Position numbers and translations under genes: made by a program. Below are positions 55,465 to 64,000 of a stretch of 64,000 bases of DNA, piece by piece; positions within the stretch are counted from its first letter, which is position 1; the number at the start of each line of letters is the position of its first letter. This DNA is from Zygaena filipendulae. Taxonomy: Eukaryota; Arthropoda; Insecta; Lepidoptera; Zygaenidae. The notes under the pieces are model-generated. The model ran no database searches, was not told the DNA's origin, and was given only the letters and a program-made list of their open reading frames with translations. The stretch spans positions 880,501 through 944,500 of the forward strand of contig OU015655.1 in the NCBI GenBank assembly GCA_907165275.2, written 5' to 3'.

Positions 55465-55636
55465 ATATTTATTCTGTTTTGTTTGTTCCGCTTTCACGCC
55501 GTAACGGCTCAACGGATCACTATGAAATGTTGTATGCACGTTGTCAGGAGTACAGAGAAGGACAAAGGATACTTTTATCCCGGAATTCCCGCGGGAACTC
55601 CGAAATTACCGCGGTTGAGACCGCGGAGAACAGCTA
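55465..55636 (+). mobile_element. Helitron-like (Lep1-type) element
   Basis: 'gtttgttccgctttcacgcc', 'ggctcaacggatcactatga', 'ccgggaactccgaaattacc'-type text and the end 'gcggttgagaccgcggagaa' 'cagCTAG'. Confidence 0.7.
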
Positions 55637-55706
55637 GTATTCTGTAAAAAACGGCAAAAAAATCATGTTTGTTGTATGGGGGCTTCCATAAATATTTATT
55701 TTATTA

Positions 55707-55933
55707 CTAGCTGTGCCCCACGGTTTCACTCACGTTAATTTCAGAGTTCCCGCGGGAATTCCGGGATAAAAAGTACCCTATGTGTTAATCTGATGTATAA
55801 GCTATATTATTGTAAAGTTTCATTTAAATCCATCCTGTAGTTTTTGCGTGAAAGAGTAACAAACATCCATCCACCCATCCATCCATCCATCCATACATTC
55901 TTACAAACTTTCGCGTTTATAATATTAGTAGGA
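55707..55933 (-). mobile_element. Helitron-like element with both ends and an internal microsatellite
   Basis: On the plus strand it begins CTAGCTGTGCCCCACGG and ends 'aatattagtagga' followed by T. The minus strand therefore starts TCCTACTAATATTATAAACG after A. It carries a (CATC)n tract at 55865-55897 where related units have (CAGA)n. Confidence 0.7.
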
Positions 55934-56417
55934 TTTTTCAGTATCGGGGTATTTATATATGCCTGTAGGACCATATATACTATCTTCAACGTCGACTCTC
56001 GCTGCTTTTTCTGGTCTTATGTAACCTAGTTTTTCCGATTGTAATTCTTATCAGGGTTTGGTTTCAAACTAACCAACTTACGTGATCAGAGGCGTACAAA
56101 AAGTACCAAGATCGCAGAACAACGTAAGAGGCACCTACTTGCTGTCCCCGCGGTTTTACCCGCGTGAGTTTCGGAATACCTGTATGAACTCCTGACTGTT
56201 ACGAGCTGTGGCCTGTGCCTGCGGTTTCAGCCGCTTTTTACCGGACTTCCGGCAGGAACTACTAATTTTCTTTTATACAATCTTATCCTGACCCTTAACG
56301 ATATTATATACACAATAATAAATTGAACATATTCTATATATACATAATAAATAGATATTTTTCTATGCACATGAGTATAACTAAGACGTGGCGGTAACAC
56401 GATGACCTATTGGGCAG
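55934..56417. other. Spacer with a Helitron-like fragment
   Basis: A degraded minus-strand Helitron-like end at about 56140-56260 ('cccgcggttttacccgcgtg', 'gcctgcggtttcagccgctt') with AT-rich DNA around it. Confidence 0.4.
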
Positions 56418-56537
56418 GTGACAGAGTTTCTGCCCGTGAACCGGGAAGTGTTCAAGGTCACGTCGTGGCGCACGCGCCCTGCTCACTCCCCGTCGGGTGA
56501 TGTGACTTTGGGAAAACGGACATACCTACATAAATAA
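56418..56537 (+). CDS. Exon-like open frame, possible terminal exon of an unknown gene
   Basis: After the acceptor-like 'cctattgggcag' an open frame of 39 codons ends at TAA 56535-56537. Its first 27 codons use GC-ending codons like the real exons of this window (GTG, CTG, CCC, AAC, CGG, TTC, AAG, GTC, ACG) and read EFLPVNREVFKVTSWRTRP. The GC-rich part ends near 56500, where 'GTCGG|GTGATG' could also be a weak donor. I do not recognise the family and see no partner exon upstream. Confidence 0.3.
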   Translation: MTEFLPVNREVFKVTSWRTRPAHSPSGDVTLGKRTYLHK

Positions 56538-57016
56538 TTGAGATAGGTACCTATCTACTAGTATTTTATTATTTTGAGTGAAATTATGTTCAAAATCTTT
56601 ACAAACGCTTCTCAACAGCAAACTAAAAGCAATAGTTTGCTATTGCAAAACTGATGAATATCTAATTTTCAAAACAAGCTCGATGGACGTATTTCTTTAT
56701 TTCTTATTTTATTAAATACAATATTTTTAGAACGAAGCTCTTTATCGCACGGTACGGATGGGAGGAAAAATTCATTTTCCGTCACGGCGTCATACGGCTG
56801 CTCTACCGAAAAACAAAGCAACTGTAATGTTTTCAAAATGGTTTTTTTTGTATTTTTGCTTTTCCACTCAGTTTAATTACTTTCAACAACTAAAAACTCA
56901 GTTTAATATGGAAAAAATTTTTTTCTAACCAACGAGTCCAACGACACTCACGCATTTTTTGTTTTAGGTATTTGATTCGGAAAACGGAAGTAGTAGTCTT
57001 TTAATTCGTTTTAATT

Positions 57017-57290
57017 ATCCCTCCATCTAGGATGCCACCAGGGCAATGCAAAACTATTGTCTGGAATATCACTTTAACACACGGTTGCTATCTCTGCCGC
57101 CGTGTGTCTTCACGAATTCAATATTCCGAATGTAGCGCGCGTGCAAAGCCACCTCAGTTGGAAGTTGCCCTTCCTGAAAGCCTACATTACAAATTTCAAT
57201 CCCGAAACGCGGGCCTCCGTAGCAAAACGCCGGTTACGTTCTTACAATCCGGTGTATGCACAATTACGTCACCGCTGGGGTAAAGATTGA
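57017..57290 (+). other. Exon-like region with shifting frames, unidentified
   Basis: After an acceptor-like 'cctccatctag' (about 57029) one frame reads DATRAMQNYCLEYHFNTR before a stop. A second frame stays open from about 57072 to TGA 57288-57290 and reads RVQSHLSWKLPFLKAYITNF, then NPETRASVAKRRLRSYNPVY and HRWGKD. The higher GC and basic peptide suggest a decayed exon or retrocopy. No function is proposed. Confidence 0.25.
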
Positions 57291-57411
57291 GGGTGAGAAA
57301 GAAAAAATAAAATAAATTAAAATTGAACAAAAAAAAAACCACGATGGAATTTTCATCTGGCTGTCGATGGACTTAGAGACATTCAAATAAAAATAAAAAT
57401 CAACAACAGTG

Positions 57412-57470
57412 ATGAGTTCTCCGGTGGTGGTGGAAGCGAGTTCTTCGACTGTTGAAGACGACTTATACAC
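57412..57470 (+). CDS. First coding exon of an unidentified gene
   Basis: ATG at 57412 opens MSSPVVVEASSSTVEDDLY and ends in the excellent donor CAC|GTAAGT at 57470/57471, phase 2. The upstream 100 bp is AT-rich with in-frame stops, as expected of a 5' leader. The Ser/Glu/Asp-rich start looks like a disordered N-terminus. No matching second exon could be identified before the window ends, so the gene probably runs beyond it or has a far exon hidden in repeats. Confidence 0.4.
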
Positions 57471-59767
57471 GTAAGTGCATATCGCCTAACTTTATTAACT
57501 ATGCGAGTTTTAGATGCTCTGGTAAAAGAGTATATTTTGTGTTAAAAACATCACTCCTGAAAATGCAGAAGCATTTGAGTTAGTATAATGTATGAGCCAG
57601 TGACATATGAGAGTAATTATAAGAAAATCGATTTATATTGTATAATATAGGTATACATCAGCTGAGTCGGTACCGTGGCCTTCACAAGCCTCGGCTTAGG
57701 TTGCCTCTGGAGGTGATTTCACCATATGTGCGAAAAGGACAGCACTACACAACACACATAAACCTATCCCACTCATGAGACATACCTTATGTACACGCAG
57801 CGTTTAGATATTATCTAGTTAATATAGACGCACTAAGACATTTTCCCCTTCCTGTATAGGTAAGTACAAACGAGTTCTATGTAATTGTACATCACTTTCT
57901 ATGTAATGCTTTATGCTTCTTGCTATCTTCGAACAGCAAAACCAATTAACGAGAGGTTTTTCTTTTCTCTACTTTTTAACAACGATATATTTTCCATAGA
58001 ACGTCTTTGACTTTTAAAAAAATTCAAAATCCTTTTTTAGCTTCACCAGATTTTATATAGTAGGTAGGAACGAATGGTTCATTGCAAGTTTTTTTTGTTG
58101 TGCTTATCATTCAAGAAAATAGGACGATAAAACTTGAAAAGGCTTTTAGTAGCATCTGCATTTAGAACTGCAGTCTGTTCTAAAAACGGTAGAAAGCTAG
58201 GTACCTAATGCAGTCTAGTCGGCGTTTCCACTAACACAGTTTTCACTTCTATTTCGGTTTTCAGTCATATAAGTATGTATATATAGGTACGTATAATATT
58301 TCGTTTTATAGTTTAGTATTATATTATCTATGGTTTTATATACATATTAAAAAACAATGGACAGTTGGATCTGATTGAGCCTTCTGTTTCGATAGAGCTT
58401 TAGTGAAAATAAATTTTTATCTAGACATATTTATTTATTTCACGGAAGAAATTTTTTATATATTTTGTTCCCAAATGGACGTACGTATAATGTTAATCTA
58501 TACTAATAATAATATTATAAAAGAGGTGAAGTTTGTGAAATTGTGAGTTTGTGACGTTGTAGGGGGTAATCTCTGGATGTACTGAACCGATTTTGAAAAT
58601 GATTTCATTTATAGGAAGCTATGGTAGTCTTGAGTGTTGATGAGTACTTTTATCCCGAAATTCCCTCCGTAACTTCGAAAACACCGCGGGTGAAACGGGA
58701 AACCGCGGGGGACAGTAAGTCACCAAATAAAGTACAAAATGCCTTATTCGTTCGAGGCGACGAATGAATTGGACTCTTGACCGATTTCCAATTGAAAAAC
58801 TGTCAAAACGTTATGTTTATTAGGTAAAGCTTTTGTGCCTCTCCGACGGAATTTATAATACAAAAAAGAGCCCATTCATTTTTCGGAAAGTTACCAAACT
58901 GAAACCCAAACGAATTAGGCAGCGTTTATGATGAAACGATGTTATAATTCAACCAATTTGCACAAAACCTTCTTCATGAATATACTCTATCTATTGGTGA
59001 AAACCGCATGCAAATTCGATCAGTAGTTTTTGAGTTCATCACGAACAGACAGACACGCTGCGGAGGATTTAATGTTCTATAATAATATGTAGTGATTGTA
59101 TTTATATTATACTCAACGACTGAAGGCTACAGGAACTTTTCCCGCGGACAGATCACCGAGCGATGCTATTGCTCACTGAATAATAGAAAAAAAAAATATT
59201 ATAAGAAGTAGGTAGTTTTTATTTGTAAATATAGTTATTATTTTAAGTTTTACATAAGTTTTATTATCTATATATATATATAAATCACGTGACACGTTGT
59301 TTGTCCGCGGTGGACTCCGAAACCACTGAACGGATTTTGATAAAATTTTGTGACCATTTATAATATCGTCCACCTTTTTTTATCCCGGAATTCCCGTGGG
59401 AACTCCGGCATTAATGCGGGGAACAGCTAATCACCGTAAACTACTGTCGGGGCGCAAAGAAGGATATAGAGTACTTTTTTCCCGAAACCTCCGCGGGAAC
59501 TCCGAAATTACCGCGGATGAAATCGCTGGGGACACCTAGAATTAGTATATACACAATAAAGTAGGTAGTAATATTAATTACTTAATTGTCGTTATCGACC
59601 AAGCTGCGTCGAAGATGGTACTGGTTATTTAAATAACTGAGCCACAATCGATATACATTATACACCACCGTGAATGGTGGTTCAAAACTTTCCCGCGAAC
59701 ATCCCAATCGCATAATAGGTATCATGGTTCCTTCTAGAGGGCGCTTATCTGGGGGAAACTCCGCAAT
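57471..59767 (+). other. Probable intron of the preceding gene, repeats only
   Basis: AT-rich DNA with Helitron-like units at about 58505-58722 ('gggtgaaacgggaaaccgcg'-type end), 59275-59430 and 59440-59545. No further exon is recognised. Confidence 0.35.
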
Positions 59768-60085
59768 AGGCATGTTGACTAATTTTCAATTTTTAGTCCG
59801 TCTTGTAGATTATTAAAAAATATTGGACACGTATTTTTTCTTTTTTTACGTAATCAAAAAACAACGGCGATATATTGAATTGAAATTTCGCGTGACGTCA
59901 CTATTCTGACAGGTTGTATGGCGGTTATAGCGGTTAGTGACGTCACGACCCCCTCACCCTAAACTTTAATGCGCTTTATCTCTGTATATATTAATTTATT
60001 TGAAAAAGCAAAAAATACGTGTCTATTGTTTTCTTATTTTCTAACTGACGAACTAATTAGAATTTTGATTTTCAAAAGTAGTCCA
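59768..60085. repeat. MITE family A, copy
   Basis: 'aggcatgttgactaatttt' to 'ttttcaaaagtagtcca'. The last 8-10 bases of the right end are replaced by 'ggcgaaaccgcgggc', so the terminus was lost at a junction. Both TGACGTCA sites are intact. Confidence 0.8.
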
Positions 60086-60519
60086 GGCGAAACCGCGGGC
60101 TACCTCAACGGCCGGCACCGGTTGTTCCAATTCCAATTTGTGTTTTTTAATGGCTTCACCGTTTTGACGATGATTCTACCAATGTCACAGTTCGAAAAGC
60201 CACGACATAGAGTTGATTTGATTAACCGGTAGGTACCTTTTTGTATGCGATAGGTGATAGCCGATGTATTTTTTTTTGTCCTGTACGTGATATTCTGTAA
60301 TGAGCTAACAACACAGTAAGCTATTAGGCGGTTAGTAGGCTACAACATTTATAGAGAAATACTTGAATGAAATAAAAATTAAAATACTTAAATAGGGATC
60401 TAAAGTTTTAATTTGTTAGTCGACAGATATTTTGATAATAGGGATCTTGACTACTTTTGAAAATCAAAATAGGCTAGTTTCCTAAATTTTTCTTTTTAGT
60501 CCGTTTTGTAGATTATTAA

Positions 60520-62341
60520 CCCAGATAAGCCTATTGTCCTATATTTAGGACAGTAGAAATAAAAAAAAATATCAGAATACCCTCTTTATCTAAGATTATT
60601 TAGTCTTATGATTTGCAGTAAGAAACGTGTCAGCTTTATTAGAAAAAATAAAAAGACAGTTATTTTAACAGTTTTTACCTTATATTTTACCTTATAAGTG
60701 TGTAATAAAAGTGCGTTGCAGACATGGCAAATGACAGGTATGTATAAAAAGTTATATTTTACTCGTGAGTTGTTTTTTTCTGTGTTAATATCTAGTTGAT
60801 AACCTTAACTTTTGTACTAAATAAATATTCTAGCAAAATAATATAAATAAATTACGTATAACTTGTTACAAATACTAGCGTACTATATATAGGACAGTAG
60901 GATAATATACATGATTTTAGTACAATAATACAACTTTTTCTTTACAGACCGTTAGCTGCGCATGAAATTTTAGATGCTTTAGAAAATGTTTCTGATAATG
61001 AAGAAGATTATAGAGAACGACTGATATGTATTCTACCTCCTCCTGTTGATCCTGACTGTCTCACTGACGAAGATTCGGGTGAAGAAGATAATGTAACTTT
61101 GAATAATTTGCCACGAAACATTCTGCTTCAACCGGCTGAAGTAATGATTCAAGGGCAGATTATGGTGAGTGATACAGAAGAAGAACCTTCTGATTCTACA
61201 GGTCGAAGTAAACGTAGGCGTACCTACGCATGGAGAAAACGGGACTTGGCAAAAAATCCCGTGAATTGGCCAGATGTTCAAGGCGCTTGCCAAGATAAGC
61301 GCCCAATTGAGTGGTTTGAAAACTTCTTAGAAGAAGATGTTATTTCGTTGTTGGTGTCAGAGAGCAATAAATATGCTGTCAAAAAGAATTTGCCTGGAGA
61401 CATAACCACTGAAGATATGAAATGTTTCATCGGCATATTGTTGGTTAGTGGTTATTCATGGCTCCCCCGTAGAAGAATGTATTGGGAAAACTCCCCTGAT
61501 ACAAAGAATGAATTGATCAGCTCGGCTATGACTAGGGATAGATTTGACTTTATTTTTCGCCACCTTCATGTCAATGATAATCTGGATTTGCAAGACAAAT
61601 ACACAAAAGTACGCCCCCTAGTTACACTTCTAAATAAAAGGTTCTTAGAGTTTTCTCCTCTTGAAGAGCATTACAGTGTAGATGAGGCCATGATCCCCTA
61701 CTATGGTAGACATGGCTGCAAACAGCACATAAAAGGTAAACCTATTAGGTACGGGTTCAAAGCTTGGGTTGGTGCTACACGGTTAGGGTATGTTTTATGG
61801 ATGGAACCATACCAAGGTGCTACAACTATGTGCAATACAATATATAAAGAATGCTTTGATTGAATCAAACAGAAAAAATGCCAAAAGAGGGCCTAGCCGA
61901 CCCTCCCATCATGAACATGCTGATAGTCGTAAAGACCAAATGAATCATCTGGTTATTCCTCAATCGAAGCAAACACACTGTCGTCAATGTCACAAAAAAT
62001 GTTTGACACGTTGCAAGAAATGTGATGTTGGAGTGTGTGTCAAGTGTTTTGAAACATATCATTCATAGTGTTAATCTAGTAAATTACATATAACAATGGG
62101 TAATATAATCAATAGTTATCTAATAAACTACACTTTTTGATTACATTCTGTTTTGTCATAAATGGTCTTTTATTTCCTCTTATTATCCTACTGTCCTACA
62201 TATAGGACGGCTGTTTCCCTGAAAGCCTTACACTTAATTTTTTTTTTCATAATTTTTTTTATGTTGCATAAGATCTAATAAACTAAATAATGTAACTTTT
62301 TTCAAAATTTTCAGAAAATTTTAGTTTCAGGCTTATCTGGG
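60520..62341 (+). mobile_element. piggyBac-like transposon, 1822 bp, with TTAA duplications
   Basis: The flanks are TTAA (60516-60519) and TTAA (62342-62345). Terminal inverted repeats CCCAGATAAGCCT and AGGCTTATCTGGG (13 bp) start with CCC as in piggyBac. Subterminal palindromes 'tcctatatttagga' (60537-60550), 'tatataggacagtagg' (about 60893) and 'tcctacatataggac' (about 62195) recur near the ends and may bind transposase. It encodes an internally deleted transposase (next entry). Excision at TTAA would restore the interrupted MITE exactly. Confidence 0.92.
60724..62068 (+). pseudogene. piggyBac-like (PGBD) transposase, internally deleted
   Basis: piggyBac transposases cut at TTAA with a DDD catalytic triad. 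The first exon 60724-60737 (MAND + AG) ends in GTATGT; the second starts at 60948 after TTTACAG and runs in frame to TGA 61861-61863, giving about 309 residues. It has an acidic N-terminus (DNEEDYRERL, EDSGEEDN), then family blocks EWFENFLEEDVISLLVSESN, IGILLVSGYSWLPRRRMYW and MTRDRFDFIFRHLHVND. The first catalytic Asp (61681-61683) sits in HYSVDEAMIPYYGRHG, followed by KPIRYGFKAW. After GYVLWMEPYQGATT the frame breaks. From about 61862 the +1 frame encodes the C-terminal Cys-rich domain (CRQCHKKC...CKKCDVGVC VKC). The stretch between, about half the catalytic core with the second and third Asp, is missing, so the protein cannot be a working transposase. Confidence 0.85.
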
Positions 62342-62917
62342 TTAAAAAATATTGGACACGTATTTTTTTTATTTTTTATGTAACCAAAAAATAACGGAGA
62401 TATATCAAGTCGAAATTTCTCATGACGTCACGCCTCGCTACAGTATGTTCGCACGTTATAGCGAGCTGTGACATCACGAGTCCCCCACCCTAAACTTTAA
62501 TGCGCTTTATCTATGCATATTTCCATTATTTTAAAAAAGCAAAAAATACGTGTCTTTTATTTTTTTATTATCTAACTGACGGACTAAATAGAATTTTGAT
62601 TTTTTTACCCAGGAAACTAGCCTATTCTAATTAGACCGTCAGTTAGAAAAAAAAAAAAAAACAAGAGAAACGTATTTTTTGCTTTTTCAAATAAATTAAA
62701 ATATACAGAGATGCTTCGCATTAAAGTTTAAGGTGAGTGGGTCGTGACATCACTAACCGCTAAAACTGCCATACAAACTGTGCCGTCACGCGAAATTTCA
62801 ACTCAATGTGTCGCCGTTATTTTTTGATAACGTAAAAATTAAAAAATACGTGTCCAATATTTTTTATTAATCTACGAGACGGACAAAAAAAAATCAACAT
62901 GCCCATTATATCTACTA

Positions 62918-63165
62918 CTAGCTGTCCCGCGCGGTTTCACCCGCGATAATTTCGAAGTTCCCGCGGAATTGTTCCATACAAACTTTACTCCTTTTCATCC
63001 CCTTAGGAGTTGAATTTTCAAAAATCCTTTCTTATCGGAGGCTCACGTTATACAAAGAACACACCCTCCAAGTTTCAGGTCTCTACGATCAGCGGTTTAG
63101 GCTCTGCGTTGATCCATCATTCAGGAAGTCATTCAGGACAAAGCATTTTATGTGTATAGATTAAA
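62918..63165 (-). mobile_element. Helitron-like element, minus strand, long-leader subtype
   Basis: Begins CTAGCTGTCCCGCGCGG on the plus strand, then 'tttcacccgcgataatttcg'. It continues 'ctctacgatcagcggtttag' and 'tgcgttgatccatcattcag', which matches 15459-15637 reversed. It ends 'catttatatg'-like AT text at about 63165. It abuts the family A copy. Confidence 0.65.
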
Positions 63166-63174
63166 ACTAGAATG

Positions 63175-63735
63175 AGCATTAAAAGAACAATAATAGGGTA
63201 CTTGCATGAATTTTTTTTTAAAGTCTATTTTAAAGATATAAATAAGCAAGAAAAAGAAAAAAAAAATGCATAAATTAATTAAATAGAGCGTTTCAAAGTT
63301 ACTACTTTTGACCGTACCGCCATAACGCACAATGACGTCACTAGATAAAAATGACGGTTTATTAGTCTGTGATAGAGATGTCACTGTCGTGTTGACAGGA
63401 TCGTGTGACACTGACAAACAGATAACTTCAATATCCAAAAGCAAAATTAAGGTTGAAATGCGTCGATTACTTCCAAAAGTTCCAGTAAAAAATCGAAATG
63501 CATTTTAAAGTAAAAAACTTCAGAAAATGGAAAATATGGGTTGACTGTATGCACTTAGTTTCTTTTGCCTTCTCTGAAGGAGGTAAATGCTTCCTAAAAA
63601 AATGAAAGTGACGTCATGTGTCAAGCTTGGAAGATAAATCTTTCACGATAACGCTTTTCTAAGGCTCTATTTTTGAAATATTGACACAATTTGTTATTAT
63701 AAATTTCATGCAAGTACCCTATTAAACTCATTACT
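63175..63735 (-). repeat. Dispersed repeat E, copy 2, minus strand
   Basis: The reverse complement matches 54003-54600 with an internal shortening. The plus strand shows 'agagcgtttcaaagttacta', 'cgcacaatgacgtcactaga', 'gatagagatgtcactgtcgt' and 'atgcacttagtttcttttgc'. 'catgcaagtaccctatta' at about 63707-63724 repeats the text near 63200 in reverse ('tagggtacttgcatgaattt'), suggesting inverted ends for the family. Confidence 0.6.
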
Positions 63736-63950
63736 TATAGTATAGCTATACTTACACTTCATTATTTTTGGAAGAGTTTATTTTTCTTCGAAGATAAAGT
63801 GTTTATCTCTTACCAAAAATTAAACAGAATGATCACAATCATAGGATCAGAACTATTCGTACGTACAATTCTGACAAACGCTTGTTTGTATACCTTACAC
63901 ATACTTAGTTTCCCCCTCAGAAGAATAACTTTCCCCTATAAATATTGGAA

Positions 63951-64000
63951 ATGACAGCAATGGAAATGTATCTGGCGTTGACAGCCGTGTACCTTAGTTA
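63951..64000 (+). CDS. Possible gene start with hydrophobic N-terminus, cut by the window end
   Basis: ATG 63951 (in-frame TAA at 63939-63941 upstream) opens MTAMEMYLALTAVYLS and stays open to the window edge. The segment is hydrophobic, like a signal peptide or the N-terminal membrane anchor of, for example, a microsomal P450. An acceptor-like 'tttccccctcag' ends at 63920. Seventeen codons are too few to name a family. Confidence 0.25.
   Translation, partial: MTAMEMYLALTAVYLS

Larger units (their letters stand above)
60471..62623. repeat. MITE family B copy inside family A, split by a piggyBac-like element
   Basis: AGGCTAGTTTCC at the left and GGAAACTAGCCT at the right match the ends of the intact copy at 5476-5797. 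AT flanks both sides (host target AT in 'caaaATtct'). Net of the inner element its length is about 327 bp. The family B phrase 'gattattaaaaaatattgg' is cut at its TTAA. Confidence 0.85.
60441..62903. repeat. MITE family A copy split by a nested insertion
   Basis: The left end GGGATCTTGACTACTTTTG at 60441 runs to 'aaaatcaaaat' at 60470. The remainder resumes at 62624 with 'attctaattagaccgtcag' and continues to 'aaatcaacatgccc' (62903). Removing 60471-62623 and one AT restores the family A text 'atcaaaattctaattag'. This is the outermost of three nested elements. Confidence 0.85.

Noticed and set aside
60086..60232. Open frame after a family A copy (GETAGYLNGRHRLFQFQFVF)
   Set aside because: It starts in Helitron-like text 'gcgaaaccgcggg', its phase does not fit the exon at 57412-57470, and no homologue is recognised.
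1..64000. LTR retrotransposon or endogenous virus
   Set aside because: No paired long terminal repeats and no gag, protease, integrase or envelope-like frames were seen; the only retroelement protein is the LINE fragment at 16990-17454.

Overview
The window is nuclear DNA from an insect, almost certainly a moth or butterfly. Genes are split into short GC-richer exons separated by long AT-rich introns. The DNA between exons is packed with short interspersed repeats of a lepidopteran kind: Lep1-type Helitron-like units (5' TC, a 3' hairpin built on 'gcgggtgaaaccgcg', 3' CTAG), tRNA-derived SINEs, repeats ending in 'ggaaccctaaaa', and several MITE families. I name no species.

Layout. (1) 2-3790, + strand: the last four exons of a coatomer beta' subunit gene (COPB2). 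(2) About 7004-38017, + strand: a proton-coupled amino acid transporter gene of the SLC36/pathetic type. A non-coding first exon near 7.0-7.3 kb is inferred. Eight coding exons (21250-38017) join in phase into 478 residues. An 11-kb intron holds a separate same-strand gene (24071-24812) for a secreted Gly/Pro/Tyr-rich protein whose first coding exon contributes only the ATG. (3) 43803-53558, - strand: a complete nine-exon Nprl2 gene (GATOR1 subunit), 472 residues, with the catalytic arginine finger conserved. (4) 56.4-57.5 kb: exon-like fragments, including a convincing first coding exon at 57412-57470. (5) 60441-62903: a three-level nested transposon, with a piggyBac-like element carrying an internally deleted transposase inside a MITE inside another MITE. 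(6) 63951 to the end: a possible start of a gene whose product begins with a hydrophobic segment.

The host genes are housekeeping or nutrient genes. Beta'-COP acts in Golgi coat traffic. SLC36 transporters move amino acids and signal to TORC1. Nprl2 restrains TORC1 when amino acids are scarce. Two nutrient/TORC1 genes lying about 6 kb apart and convergent is noted only; nothing in the sequence shows a functional link.

The most unusual content is the mobile DNA: at least nine copies of one MITE family that carries TGACGTCA palindromes, a sister family with the same core but different ends, long-hairpin MITEs of which one inserted into another, a 4-bp-TSD MITE, and a 179-bp tandem array that appears to start in a repeat end. 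I found no CRISPR array, rRNA gene, functional tRNA gene or virus-like gene. Splice sites and phases were checked by hand; family names come from recalled protein similarity, not from a search.
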